NCBI GenBank assembly: GCA_021292105.1
Contig: CM037870.1
Location: forward strand, 13,983,234 to 14,047,233
Reading direction: 5' to 3'
Length of the DNA: 64,000 nucleotides
Source of the DNA: Anadara kagoshimensis
Lineage: Eukaryota > Mollusca > Bivalvia > Arcoida > Arcidae
This document shows positions 55,501-64,000 of this stretch, in pieces (within the stretch, counting starts at the first letter, position 1; each line of letters starts with the position of its first letter). A model generated the notes under the pieces. It was not told the origin of the DNA, did no database searches, and saw nothing but the letters and a program-made list of their open reading frames with translations. Made by a program: the position numbers and the translations under genes.

Positions 55501-58500
55501 TTCTTGGGTATCTTTTCAACATTTGGTCTAAGTACTACTGATGAGAAATTGCATTTCGAAACGACCGTATAATGCTGTAAATTAAACTGGTATAAATGTA
55601 ATTAATGATCCATTATAAGTTCAAATACTTACAATCTATGGTAGGAGGCTCATGTGGATCTGAAGAAAAAATAACAATAATTTGTTGTTATAATGAGATA
55701 ATATATAAGTACAAAAATTAGTATTAAGAATATTGTATAAGTCCAACTAACATAAAATATATATTTCTTGGAGTGAAGTATGTTTGCTCCGTCGGTGACT
55801 CAATACATCATATGCAAAAGAATCTTCCTAAAGCATGACAAATAGCCATACAAAATAGACCTGTCGACAGTTTAACAATAAGCTAACGGGTAAGTGGCGA
55901 ATCGACAACCAATGTCACTCCTCTCGTTATTTATATGTCAAACGCTTATCAATATTTTTTTTAAAAGTACTTCAAAAAAAACCCAAAATTCCAAAAAACT
56001 AACTTAAAATCTTGAAAACTATATATTAAGTATACCTGAACTTCCGTCAGTGAAGTGAGGTCGGATGTTCCAGAAGGGTTATCACTTTTTGTCTAGCAAT
56101 CAGAGAGGTCTTGAAAGACAAAAGTTATTAAAACAGAAAGTGGCAAATTATATTTTTTTTTTCAAAAAGTAAAAAAGACTTACATTGAACAGCATTTGGT
56201 TCTGGATCTGAAATTAAAAAGTTTAAGTTTATGTATCGTTGCAATGATTATGTACAGGGTTGACATGAAACTGATTAAAATTTCTTTAGCTTTAATTATT
56301 TATAAAAAAGCAAGAAATTTTAAATTTGAGTTAACAGCAAAGCTTTACACTTTGACCAACTTGTTCACAGGATCCAAGTAATGTGGATAAAGCTAAAGCT
56401 TAGATTCAAGCCTACATGAATATAAATAATGGAAGCTATTTAGACATTAATTCGGCTTATTTAAAAAAATGTTGAATACTGCCCAATGTTCATGATTAGT
56501 AGAAAAAATGTTTAGAACACTAAAATTCAAATTGTTGTGAAATTCTAAAGTTTGTTTTAGTTGAACTATTCTAAAATATACGTTCTGTTGTGATGTATCC
56601 CATGATTTGATTGCCAAATGTATGAAGCTAGAGTCATTGAATATTTAATATTCAAAATTAAATAATCAAAATCATTTGTTTTTGGTGACTCCTTTTTAAG
56701 TATGTCACTTTGCTTGTCGAAGGTTGGATTTTATCGGTTGTCACGGTTATCAGAACCAACTCTGAACTGAAAGCCTCGATATAATTGGATTACACATGAC
56801 TGGGACTTGAAAGTACATCTTTAAAGCTCTACAAACAGGCGTTATGAATTCAACTTTTTTCGGTTACCATATTTTTCGGAAGGCTCATTGCAAATGCGGT
56901 ACTTACATTGTTGTTTCGTATGTTTTGGAGGTTCAGGATCTGAAATGATAAAAAACACGGCTTAATTTACCGTTTTTACAACAGATGCAGAAACATATAT
57001 AATAAATATAGATACTGCGAGTGTTATGTTTTGTTTTTCATTTTGTTTTCGGTGGCCGACTGTGGTAATGCTTCGGCTTATGAACCGCATTGGAACATCA
57101 TAGTTGAGAAAGTCTGTCGGTTCGCTTCCTAAAGTCAGTAGTTGTGTTGCTAAACTTAACTATTGCAAAGAACATGCCACGTGGATGCAAATATCTGTAC
57201 ACATAATGTTATGAATATTAAATGCCCATTAACATATAATAAAGTATAACTGTTTTAGCTGAAGAAAAATTGTTGTAATTTTTCACATTAGTAACAACCT
57301 CGATCTTTGAATTTACATCAATTTGAATATGTAAATACATGTAAATTATTGCATGACCTGTTGTAATTTTTCAGCACTGAACGAAGGTTTTTGGAATAAA
57401 ATTCCTCACCACTGTTGCTTGAACCAAAAATATGGAATTCCAAATAATTTTAAAAATGAGAAAATAAAGGACCAAAATTTGTTTACCAAATCCACATAAG
57501 GCACGTGGATAAGGCACATGATCAATTAAAAATATAGAATAAACTTTATGACGGAGATAATTTTGATTTACAATCTTGGTTAACGATACCCTGAATAAAA
57601 TATCATAAACGAAAATCAAATGAAAGTGTTCAATAAAGACATCTAGTATTTGATGTGTTGTACACCTGATGTCATTAAGTCAGTGGTACCATAGGTTTGT
57701 ATTGTTTGAATTACGAAACTGAAACGTATTACATGTATAATGACTTACATTCATGGGGATGTTTATGAGATACTGGAGGATCTGAAATAAAAATTAATTA
57801 TGAATAAAACATGTACAATTTGCACCTAATTTCCGAGTTTTCCGAAAAAAAACCTTAAAATAATAGGTAGTCTTCAATGAAAAATGAAATATGACAAGTT
57901 TTAATTTCATAATTTGATCCAAGCATTACTGATGAGGATATGTATTCCGAAACGGCCGTCTAGTGCGGTAAACTTAAGACGGTGAGAATATGTAATTTGA
58001 TTCACAGAATGATTTAAATATTATACATGCCCCGTTTCTCCATTCGTTAGACTGTTAGAAACATAGCTTTGTAATTGTTTCAATATCAAGATTGTCAATC
58101 AACGCAATAAAAACGAAATTACTAAAATATGTAGAAGAACAATAACTAGAGACACATTCCCACAAGAATAATCTTTTATATAGTTTGGTCTAGTTCAGCT
58201 AATTTCTAGTGCTTGATCTCTTGGGCTATAGGATGGGATCTATCGATAGGTGAAGAAAATGGAGATATAATCGGATATTAAAAGAAGTATTTTCTATCCT
58301 ATTTTAAAAATCAAGGTAAGAAAATTTATAAAAGATAATTTGATCGTACTTACATTCAGGTATCTTGTACTTTGGAGCTGAAAATGAAACATAAAATAAT
58401 GAGATGCTTGCATGTTTGTATCATAGAATTATCTATTTTGTTTTTGTGGATTGGATTTTTAAAAAAAATAGAATAGGCGCATGATAGTTTCATAGCATTA

Positions 58501-61500
58501 CAAATTAATGCATGACAATGTATATGTCGGTAAAACAAATAAATAAATAAATACAAAAATGAAAATAAATAAATAACACAGTTTTCACACAGTTAACATG
58601 TTACAGTTCCTTATTTGCAGTCAAACGTCATACATCTCTCTCTCTCTCACGTTATACTACTGCCAGTTTTTAATTTTATCTAAGATTTACACTCACCAAC
58701 TGGAATTTTATCTGAAAATAATAGCAGTTTTTAATTAAAATGGTGTGAGTGTATATATATAACAAATTGCATTATTAGTTTCCAATTAGATTTTTTCCCA
58801 ATAAAAAGGAAAGCATGTCTATATAGAATTTGTCCCATTGTTTTGAAAACAGTAATAATTTAAAAAAGAAAAGTAGAAATATATGATGTAAACTATTTCA
58901 AAGAGCTTTTAGATGAATTAATTACGCCCTAAATGCGAGGTAACAATGCTGCGTCAGTACAATTTATTGGTTGAATGGGGTTTTACGTCCAAGTAAAGTT
59001 AATTTATAACGGGGCATCGCCAGCTTTATTTTTTCGACTTGGAACTATTTATGGCGTGGTTTCTTTAGTGGTTCAGAACATCGGGTTTGAGATCTCCTAT
59101 TTTCTTTGCATATCGTTATAGTTAACATTATTCGAGTTCCGTCTAGCTTAGCTTTTGCATTTTATCGTATACAGAATTTTACGATAGCTATAAGGGAAAC
59201 AACTATTAATCATACCTGGTTTATATTCCTCCGGATCTGAAATAGAAAATTGAATATTAACAAATGAATACTTAAAGTCAAACATTAATTCATTGATAAA
59301 TATCCAATCTAGATACTTCATTTCTCTTTCCCGGGAAAGCACATCTTCAATTTATAGACATCAAAAGTATCTTTAAATACTTTAAATATCTTGCTTTTCA
59401 ATATTGTGGTCGGTGTATTAATTTCTCTATTGCAGCTATATTTTGTGCGGTTGCACATTTCTATATTTAATATCACTATTTATTGTTTGAAGGCTATATT
59501 CCCAAAAGTAGATGAGAATTTATTAAAATGTTGTTTAGTTGCATTTTAACAGAATAATATAAGTCATGTCAATATTGGGAAAACCACACAACAAGCATTA
59601 CAATGCACAACCAAGTGCATGATACAAGTAGTGATTTTAGCAATGTTTGAATGACAATATTTACAATATTTCTGGGTTTTTTTGCATTATATCCAATTTT
59701 ATTCAACTAGGATGGTGATGTTTGGTGTTTATTTATGCTACTTACTTTTTGGAGAACAAAGACCAGAACTGTTCCTTATCAGACCATATTCACATACACA
59801 TCCTACTTCAGGATTACAATATTCACCACCTTTTGTACAGGCAACTATAATAATAATAATAATAATAATAATATTAATAATAATAATTATAATAATAAAA
59901 TAATAAATAAGATAAATTACACAAGCATTTCAATATCAGTATATCAGAATTTAGAAGAATAGTAGTTTTATATTATTTAAGGACATGCTATACATAAACA
60001 TTTTGACGTGTTTTTCGTAAACTAGACATCAATTTTGTCTAGCATATAAAGTTATCAGATCTGGAATCTGGATATGTTTGTAAAATGTAACTAGTATTAT
60101 GCAAATGTAATCATGAAAGTGACATTAACGCTTTCATTATGCCAGTTAGGATTTATCGGTGGAAATAAAAATGAAATGTTTGTAAATACATGCAGCATTA
60201 TTTATGTTATCGACAGTTAATATATGATAAGGTTTTTTCTTAACTATGTTTTCCGATTAAATTGGTTTCGCTTTTAGTTTTAATGCTTGCACGGATAAGA
60301 ATTTAGGTACTTACGTTCGCAATATTTGCCATTGTAAATAGAGCATTTGTCACAAATGTTGTTATCCTTCCTAACGCACTTGTAGTACACACAGACATAT
60401 CCAGGTCCACAGTCAATGTTTTCTTTACAGTCGTAACTATTCTGTTTTACTGCGACACATTGATTTTTAACACACTGTTGTCCACTGGTACATATGCCTT
60501 GAAAATTAAAAATCAAATTTATATAATACATGTATATTTAACCACTGATCTGGCTAGCACAGCTAACATTATTCAATTTGCTTTGCAAGGCAAAAGAGTT
60601 TCTAGCACGGCAATCGACATTTCTAGTTATATCGTGTTTTTTAAATCCTGAAGAAGATTGAAACATTGCTGCTTCCAATAGGCATGTTCAGTCACAGCCA
60701 AAATGACGTAGTATAGGCACAAATAAGATGTAAGTAACGTCACTTATTGAATGTGATTATGGTCGTAAAACTATATTTGATTTTAGAACAAAAATATTAC
60801 GAATGTAATTTGATAATAACATTAAATAATTCAATACGCATATTTATTGTCAAAAAATACCCGCATCTTCAATGACAGAAAACGTATTAAAATGCATTAT
60901 TTCTTGAAGAATTTGATTCAGAAAAATAAATTACAGATCATTAAGTAGATTTTTCTTATTAAGGATAAGGTTGATAAATGTATCTAGATTTATGCGGAAA
61001 AGTATCTCGTACCTCAGGTTTTGTATTTTTTGCTCTCAATTGATGAACAATGTTTTGTAATGGTACGTGTTTTTTACGATTCAATTTTTTCGTTAAGATT
61101 ATACTTTTCACATAAATGTAAATTTGTTTTCGCATTTAAAACTGTATATAAAGAACAGTTAACTTTTGTACAATACCAAAAGATGTATGTAGATTGAACA
61201 CACTTTACGTTGTAAGAGTATAAAAACAGACGTATACCGTAAATTGGAAAACTAATATAAATTCACGAGTAACACGATTTGAAAGTAAAAAAGTCGTGAT
61301 CTCTTTTAGAATAATAACAAGCAAAATGATTAATTTCATATTACATAATTTGATACGTCGGAATGTCACGCAACGCAATTCGATAACCTTTCAATACGTA
61401 AACAAATGATTTAATTAATTTTGAGTTCGGTTGTATTGTAAACTAGAGAAACTGTGTCAATTGTGGGAGGGGCTTCTGAAGAGATTTGTCAATTCCGCTT

Positions 61501-62896
61501 CTGCGTACAACCAGACATGAAGATAAGAAACGACGCAGTTTGAAGACGCCTTTTTTAATGTGATTGAATAAGTGGTAATTTGAAGAATTGTAAATAAAAG
61601 GAATGCAATAACGAAATTTGTTCTCTAGGCTGGTATGAAGACAGGCAATAAACAATGTATACATGTATTACGTTTTGTAAAATGTGCAATTATTATGCAT
61701 ACAACATTACCGGTAACACATCTCATTTAAAAACACTTGTTTCATTACGATTAAATGCTTATAATACATGTATTACAGTAAAAAATCTTGATATGATAAC
61801 TCTGTGTAATTTTGCCATGTTTCTTTTCACAAAAATATTTTGAAGTACCAAAATCCATTTGTTCTGTGTATATTTATAATAACGTAGTGATTAATCCCCA
61901 GCCCAATTTCAAAATCTAAATTAACAAATATGCCGGCGATGAATCGAGGTTTTATTGTATATCTACATATATCATTCTCAAATACTTACTTTTGCACTTT
62001 CCCTTTCTGTTCCTTTCTTCGCATGGTCCGCATGATGGTGGTCTGCAAACATAATTATGGCAGGTCCATCCTGGGGTGGAGCAATCGGTTTGATCATAAC
62101 ATTCAACTATGAGAAAATAAATAAACTTTAAATGTTAAATAAAATGACAAAATATTTATTATGAAGAACATGGCCGTGAACCGATGTGATATTTAATCAA
62201 ATTTTGATAGTATAAATAAAGTGATTTTGAACAAAGCATAGGAGAAATACAAAGAATTTATCTATTTTATCAAAGTTTTAAACTACTTTGATTCAAGCTT
62301 TTGATAGTAAAAACAATGTGACTTTAATCAATGTATCAGAAAATTGTTGACTGAATAGTCTATTCGATCAAACAATTGAAGGATTTTGGTCCAAGTTTTT
62401 AAGTATCAACTTTAATGAAATTTTACAGAGAAAAATTAATGGAGTTCACTTTGATAAACAATGTTGATAATTTCAACAGTGACTTTTGTCAAATTATAAG
62501 AAAAATATTGGTATAATTGAAAATAATGGACTAAAACTTGTATCTTAATTTACTTTTGCGTTTTTACTATATAAAACTAACTTTGATAAAAGTTTTTGAT
62601 ATTGTTTACCTATCTTAGGACATGATTATCTATTTTTATGCATAAATTAGTATTCACACATGGAATCAACAAATTCCAACAAATGCAAATTTGTACAAAA
62701 ATATAAAACCGCAGACAAGAAATTTATGACGAGGCAACATATGTAGAATTTATAATAAGGAATCAACACAAAGAAACATATATAAAGTACAAAATTCAAC
62801 AGCAAAAAATGAATTTTTTATATAAACCTCGAATTATGAAAAGAAAAAAAAATTACGTAAATAGCATTCAGAAATCAGAATAAGTAAGCAGAGCAC

Positions 62897-62969
<73 letters not shown>

Positions 62970-63420
62970 GCAAATGTCAACGACAGAAAAAATAAAATGA
63001 TGAAATGTATTTAAAACTTAAGTAATAAATGTAATGAAAGGTTAGGTAAACAGAATTCAGAATTAGCAAGCATAGCATGAGAGCAAATAGAAAATATAAA
63101 CTGAGTCGTCGGCAGAAAAAAAACATAAAAAAAAGATGATATATCGCTTAAACCGGACTTTTTCAGGTTATACCGTGTTACTTATTACATCTAAGATATC
63201 TTTTTGCTGTAAATTTTGAGTAAAATGACATTAATGGATAAGGATTTATATTAAAAAGGATACTTTGTATCGGTTCATTACCACAGATATGTGTTGTTCT
63301 TTTTGATTTATTGTCGATGTGAGTGAGATACATCATGGGCGATTTTACGCTTTATAGAATTTAAATATATATATAAATTGCTAAAACTGTCACACCTACC
63401 TTCGAATACATTATTGGCGT
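46280..63420 (-). CDS. Cysteine-module secreted-type protein with microexon-encoded Tyr-Pro spacer, 5' end outside window
   Basis: Exons, transcription order: 63420-63400, 62106-61990, 60497-60315, 59844-59746, 59236-59216, 58711-58697, 58377-58354, 57781-57749, 56939-56907, 56207-56184, 55659-55633, 55100-55068, 54347-54324, 53741-53721, 53320-53300, 52811-52791, 51738-51715, 51242-50952, 50388-50284, 49818-49669, 48550-48521, 47718-47701, 46335-46272 (stop 46,280). All have GT-AG sites; each internal exon is a multiple of 3 and phase 1-1. About 463 residues are encoded here. Layout: Cys modules of C-5-C-5/6-C-4-C type (EB/Dickkopf-N-like) and EGF-like modules, a 107-residue Tyr-Pro/Glu-Pro spacer, three more Cys modules plus an EGF-like module, a basic tail, and a short C-terminus ending IPELKI. 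The signal peptide must lie beyond 64,000. An extracellular matrix, adhesive or binding role is inferred; the family is not identified. Confidence 0.7.
46905..47225 (+). mobile_element. Family B copy
   Basis: GAACTTCCACCAGGTAAGCA through ATCCCTGGATTAACAATTTA; a deletion between CCACCAGG and GTAAGCACC shortens the first half. In an intron of the microexon gene. Confidence 0.65.
47701..48550 (-). CDS. Two small linker exons between basic tail and C-terminus
   Basis: Exon 48550-48521 (30 nt) and exon 47718-47701 (18 nt) are both phase 1-1 with consensus sites (TTATTTCAG|TATGG...CCAA|GTAAGTAT and CTATATGTAG|GTAAAAG...GTTG|GTAAGTT). They add WKQTSGGKP and KRGFV, keeping the Lys/Gly character of the tail. 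Either could be alternative, because the frame is intact without them. The 18-nt exon is the less certain. Confidence 0.5.
49360..49650 (+). mobile_element. Family B copy
   Basis: AATCACAATCTAGAAGCAAA through TTGCAATATCCTTGAGTCAA, with a deletion of the GGGTGCTCC block. It ends about 10 bp before the donor side of the basic-tail exon. Confidence 0.65.
49669..49818 (-). CDS. Exon encoding a Lys/Arg/Pro-rich tail
   Basis: A 150-nt phase 1-1 exon. About half its 50 codons are Lys or Arg, and the rest are mainly Pro, Thr, Asn and Gln, in motifs such as RSKPTRPRKTRPSNKRPRK. It has no cysteine. If the donor at 49,668 (ATGG|GTATGT) is not used, translation ends at TAG 49,658 after GMY. Such tails bind acidic polymers, minerals or nucleic acids in known proteins; here this is only an inference. 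Confidence 0.65.
50284..50388 (-). CDS. EGF-like module exon
   Basis: A 105-nt phase 1-1 exon with five cysteines (QCDYHGYEVC, QCICRPGY, GKC). The C-x-C followed by RPGY and a terminal cysteine is the classic second half of an EGF-like repeat. The sixth cysteine may come from the neighbouring exon. A second possible donor (TGT|GTAAGAG) lies just inside but would break the phase. Confidence 0.65.
50952..51242 (-). CDS. Large cysteine-module exon (three C-x5-C modules, Lys-Pro linker, CxxC)
   Basis: A 291-nt phase 1-1 exon. Three tandem modules: ECNYDYHCTKGYKCIESQC, ECTSDDHCFPGKRCIQYRC, ECGEDEHCGDNFYC plus a last Cys. Spacing is C-5-C-5-C-4/6-C, resembling EB or Dickkopf-N type repeats. A Lys/Pro linker (KPKATPPKKQKPKP) follows, then CPVCEALDQSGQC. 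The same CxxC...G-x-C signature ends exons 62106-61990 and 60497-60315. Without splicing the frame runs to a stop at 50,941, inside the intron. Confidence 0.75.
51715..54347 (-). CDS. C-terminal half of the microexon spacer (YPPTEPPQ, YPEPTVQ x3, YPYQTAQA)
   Basis: Microexons 54347-54324 (24 nt), 53741-53721, 53320-53300, 52811-52791 (21 nt each) and 51738-51715 (24 nt), all phase 1-1 with CAG or TAG acceptors and GTAAG or GTGAG donors. The three 21-nt exons encode the same heptapeptide YPEPTVQ, where Tyr is split T|AT across each intron. Flanking intron DNA of the three is also similar (ATCTGAAAAAAATAA, TTATCTCCCTT), showing tandem duplication of about 0.4-0.5 kb units. A further 22-nt microexon-like block at 52479-52458 is excluded because it shifts the frame. 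Confidence 0.7.
52548..52590. repeat. (TA)n microsatellite
   Basis: TA run of about 43 bp in the intron next to the frame-breaking microexon. Confidence 0.95.
54483..54845 (+). mobile_element. Long family B copy
   Basis: Contains nearly every block of the family in order, from AGAATCACAATCCAGAGGCA through GGGAACAAGCTCTACCATAG. In an intron of the microexon gene, antisense to it. Confidence 0.75.
55068..59236 (-). CDS. N-terminal half of the microexon spacer (eight microexons)
   Basis: 59236-59216 (21 nt), 58711-58697 (15), 58377-58354 (24), 57781-57749 (33), 56939-56907 (33), 56207-56184 (24), 55659-55633 (27), 55100-55068 (33). Joined peptides: NPEEYKP, DKIPV, APKYKIPE, YPPVSHKHPHE, YPEPPKHTKQQ, YPEPNAVQ, YPHEPPTID, YPPQSHENTVR. 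From the fourth on, each begins with Tyr encoded across the junction (T|AT) followed by Pro. Acceptors have the form TTTCAG|ATCC, with one TTACAG. Introns are 0.3-0.9 kb. The chain is Pro, Tyr, His and Glu rich, probably extended and unstructured. Confidence 0.7.
55527..55580 (-). repeat. Dispersed ~60-bp hairpin motif
   Basis: GTACTACTGATGAGAAATTG then CATTTCGAAACGACCGTATA, a reverse-oriented, diverged copy of the motif at 31,122. In an intron of the microexon gene. Confidence 0.5.
57371..57425 (+). repeat. Dispersed ~60-bp hairpin motif
   Basis: TTCAGCACTGAACGAAGG then ATAAAATTCCTCACCACTGT; diverged copy of the motif at 31,122. Confidence 0.5.
57915..57975 (-). repeat. Dispersed ~60-bp hairpin motif
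   Basis: CAAGCATTACTGATGAGGAT then CCGAAACGGCCGTCTAGTGC; reverse-oriented copy close to the 31,122 version, about 500 bp from another copy. Confidence 0.65.
59746..59844 (-). CDS. EGF-like cysteine exon
   Basis: A 99-nt phase 1-1 exon with five cysteines: ACTKGGEYC, GCVCEYGL, GLC. The CxC plus GxC ending is EGF-like. It joins exon 60497-60315 through a split Leu codon and leads into the spacer. Its acceptor directly abuts an (AAT)n run at 59,848-59,896. Confidence 0.65.
59848..59896. repeat. (AAT)n microsatellite at a splice acceptor
   Basis: An imperfect AAT run starting 4 bp upstream of the exon at 59,844. On the coding strand it reads as (ATT)n and forms the pyrimidine-poor tract before ATTATAG. 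Confidence 0.9.
60315..60497 (-). CDS. Cysteine-module exon
   Basis: A 183-nt phase 1-1 exon. It starts in mid-module (ICTSGQQCVKNQC), then has a full DCKENIDCGPGYVCVYYKC module (C-5-C-5-C-4-C), then ICDKCSIYNGKYC with the CxxC...C signature. The half-module at its start needs a cysteine from an upstream exon, either 62106-61990 or one I have missed in the 1.5-kb intron. Confidence 0.7.
60500..61980. other. Large intron, no exon recognised
   Basis: AT-rich, without repeats of the families listed. I searched the minus strand for phase 1-1 cysteine exons and found none with both sites. Confidence 0.4.
61990..62106 (-). CDS. Cysteine-module exon (ECYDQTDC... CGPCEERNRKGKC)
   Basis: A 117-nt phase 1-1 exon: one module spaced C-5-C-6-C-4-C followed by CGPCEERNRKGKC. 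The acceptor is TTCTCATAG and the donor AAAA|GTAAGTATT. A broken inverted homologue is at 42,986-43,089. Confidence 0.75.
62900..62965. repeat. (TA)n microsatellite
   Basis: TA run of about 65 bp in the intron between the 21-nt exon at 63,400 and the cysteine exon at 62,106. Confidence 0.95.
63400..63420 (-). CDS. 21-nt microexon, first exon of the gene inside the window
   Basis: TTTATTTCAG|AC...GAAG|GTAGGTGTG, phase 1-1, encoding ANNVFE plus split codons. It fits the gene's microexon style but lacks the Tyr-Pro motif. It shows the gene continues upstream of 63.4 kb, where the signal peptide should be. Confidence 0.5.
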
Positions 63421-63444
63421 CTGAAATAAAAACGAAGACAGTAA

Positions 63445-63783
63445 GTGAGTGAGTAATAGTGTTTAACGTCCCAGTCAAGAATATTTCACTTATATCGAGA
63501 CGTCGCCAGCTATAGGTGAAGGTGCAGAAATTTTGCTTGTGCGTTGCGCTGATGGCATTATACAGAAGAGTTCTTTAGCGTGCCAAGCCCACCGTGACAC
63601 GGGACCTTGTTTATTTTAAGTTCCCATCTGAAAGAACCGTGACTTTCATTTTCGAAATGCCAAGTGCTTGGCGAAAGAACAGTCACTACCCACTTTCAAG
63701 TCTTGGGTCAGATCCGGCCGGGGATCGAACCCACGGCCTCCCACTTACGAAGCGAGCACTCTACCAACTGAGCTACCGCAGTA
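63445..63783 (-). mobile_element. tRNA-derived SINE, near full length
   Basis: Head complement ACTCTACCAACTGAGCTACC at the right and body running left to GTGAGTGAGTAATAGTG. It lies in the intron upstream of the 63,400 microexon. Confidence 0.8.
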
Positions 63784-64000
63784 AAATAAGAGAGATAGTA
63801 ATGTAAAAACAACAATAATACAATGGATATAATGTAAAACGTAAAATAAAACAAACTATCAATGCATTACCACAGAAACATACAATGATGTATAATCAAA
63901 AATCAAAAACACTCAATAATTAACTGCAATAAAACTATTACTTTATTTTGTAGACTGTTTCACAATCCATGTAAAAAAATCATGTAATAAAAGTTATAAT

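Overview
The window is intron-rich, AT-rich eukaryotic DNA: GT-AG introns, secreted and membrane proteins split into small exons, tRNA-derived SINEs, foldback/MITE elements, LINE and mariner remnants, and long microsatellites. Cysteine-module secreted proteins and this repeat style suggest a lophotrochozoan animal, most likely a mollusc (perhaps a bivalve). That is inference, because no taxon-diagnostic gene is present. There is no operon, CRISPR array or bacterial feature.

I rebuilt gene models by joining splice sites whose phases match. (1) Minus strand, 2.5-6.8 kb: a complete five-exon gene for a 103-residue secreted protein of unknown family. (2) Minus, 12.3-13.0 kb: a small secreted, six-cysteine, highly cationic peptide that looks like a host-defence peptide; its second coding exon lies behind a perfect donor, and a non-coding 5' exon is likely at 13.6 kb. 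(3) Plus, 21.0-36.6 kb: a complete six-exon gene for a 268-residue type I membrane protein with a CUB-like ectodomain, one transmembrane helix and a cytoplasmic PPxY/YxxI tail. (4) Minus, 45.2 kb to beyond the right edge: a gene of more than 20 exons encoding cysteine-rich (EB/Dickkopf-N/EGF-like) modules joined by a Tyr-Pro/Glu-Pro spacer built from 13 consecutive microexons of 15-33 nt, then a Lys/Arg/Pro-rich tail. All internal exons are phase 1-1, so any can be skipped in frame, except one 22-nt microexon that would break the frame.

The rest is mostly mobile DNA and repeats. A 5'-truncated LINE with a perfect 13-bp target duplication lies at 16.8-17.6 kb, and a mariner-type HTH fragment at 34.3-34.9 kb. 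Several SINE and MITE families recur across the window, and a strand-switching pentanucleotide array spans 18.8-19.2 kb. Intron 3 of the CUB-like gene carries a 163-bp tandem array whose unit includes the 3' end and splice donor of the preceding exon. A frameshifted inverted copy of one cysteine-module exon from gene 4 sits at 43.0 kb.

The best candidates for an undescribed system are the microexon-encoded Tyr-Pro spacer protein, the cationic peptide, and the amplified splice-donor array. Partial or uncertain gene pieces are at 9.1-9.3, 27.8-27.9, 29.7 and 40.9-41.2 kb.
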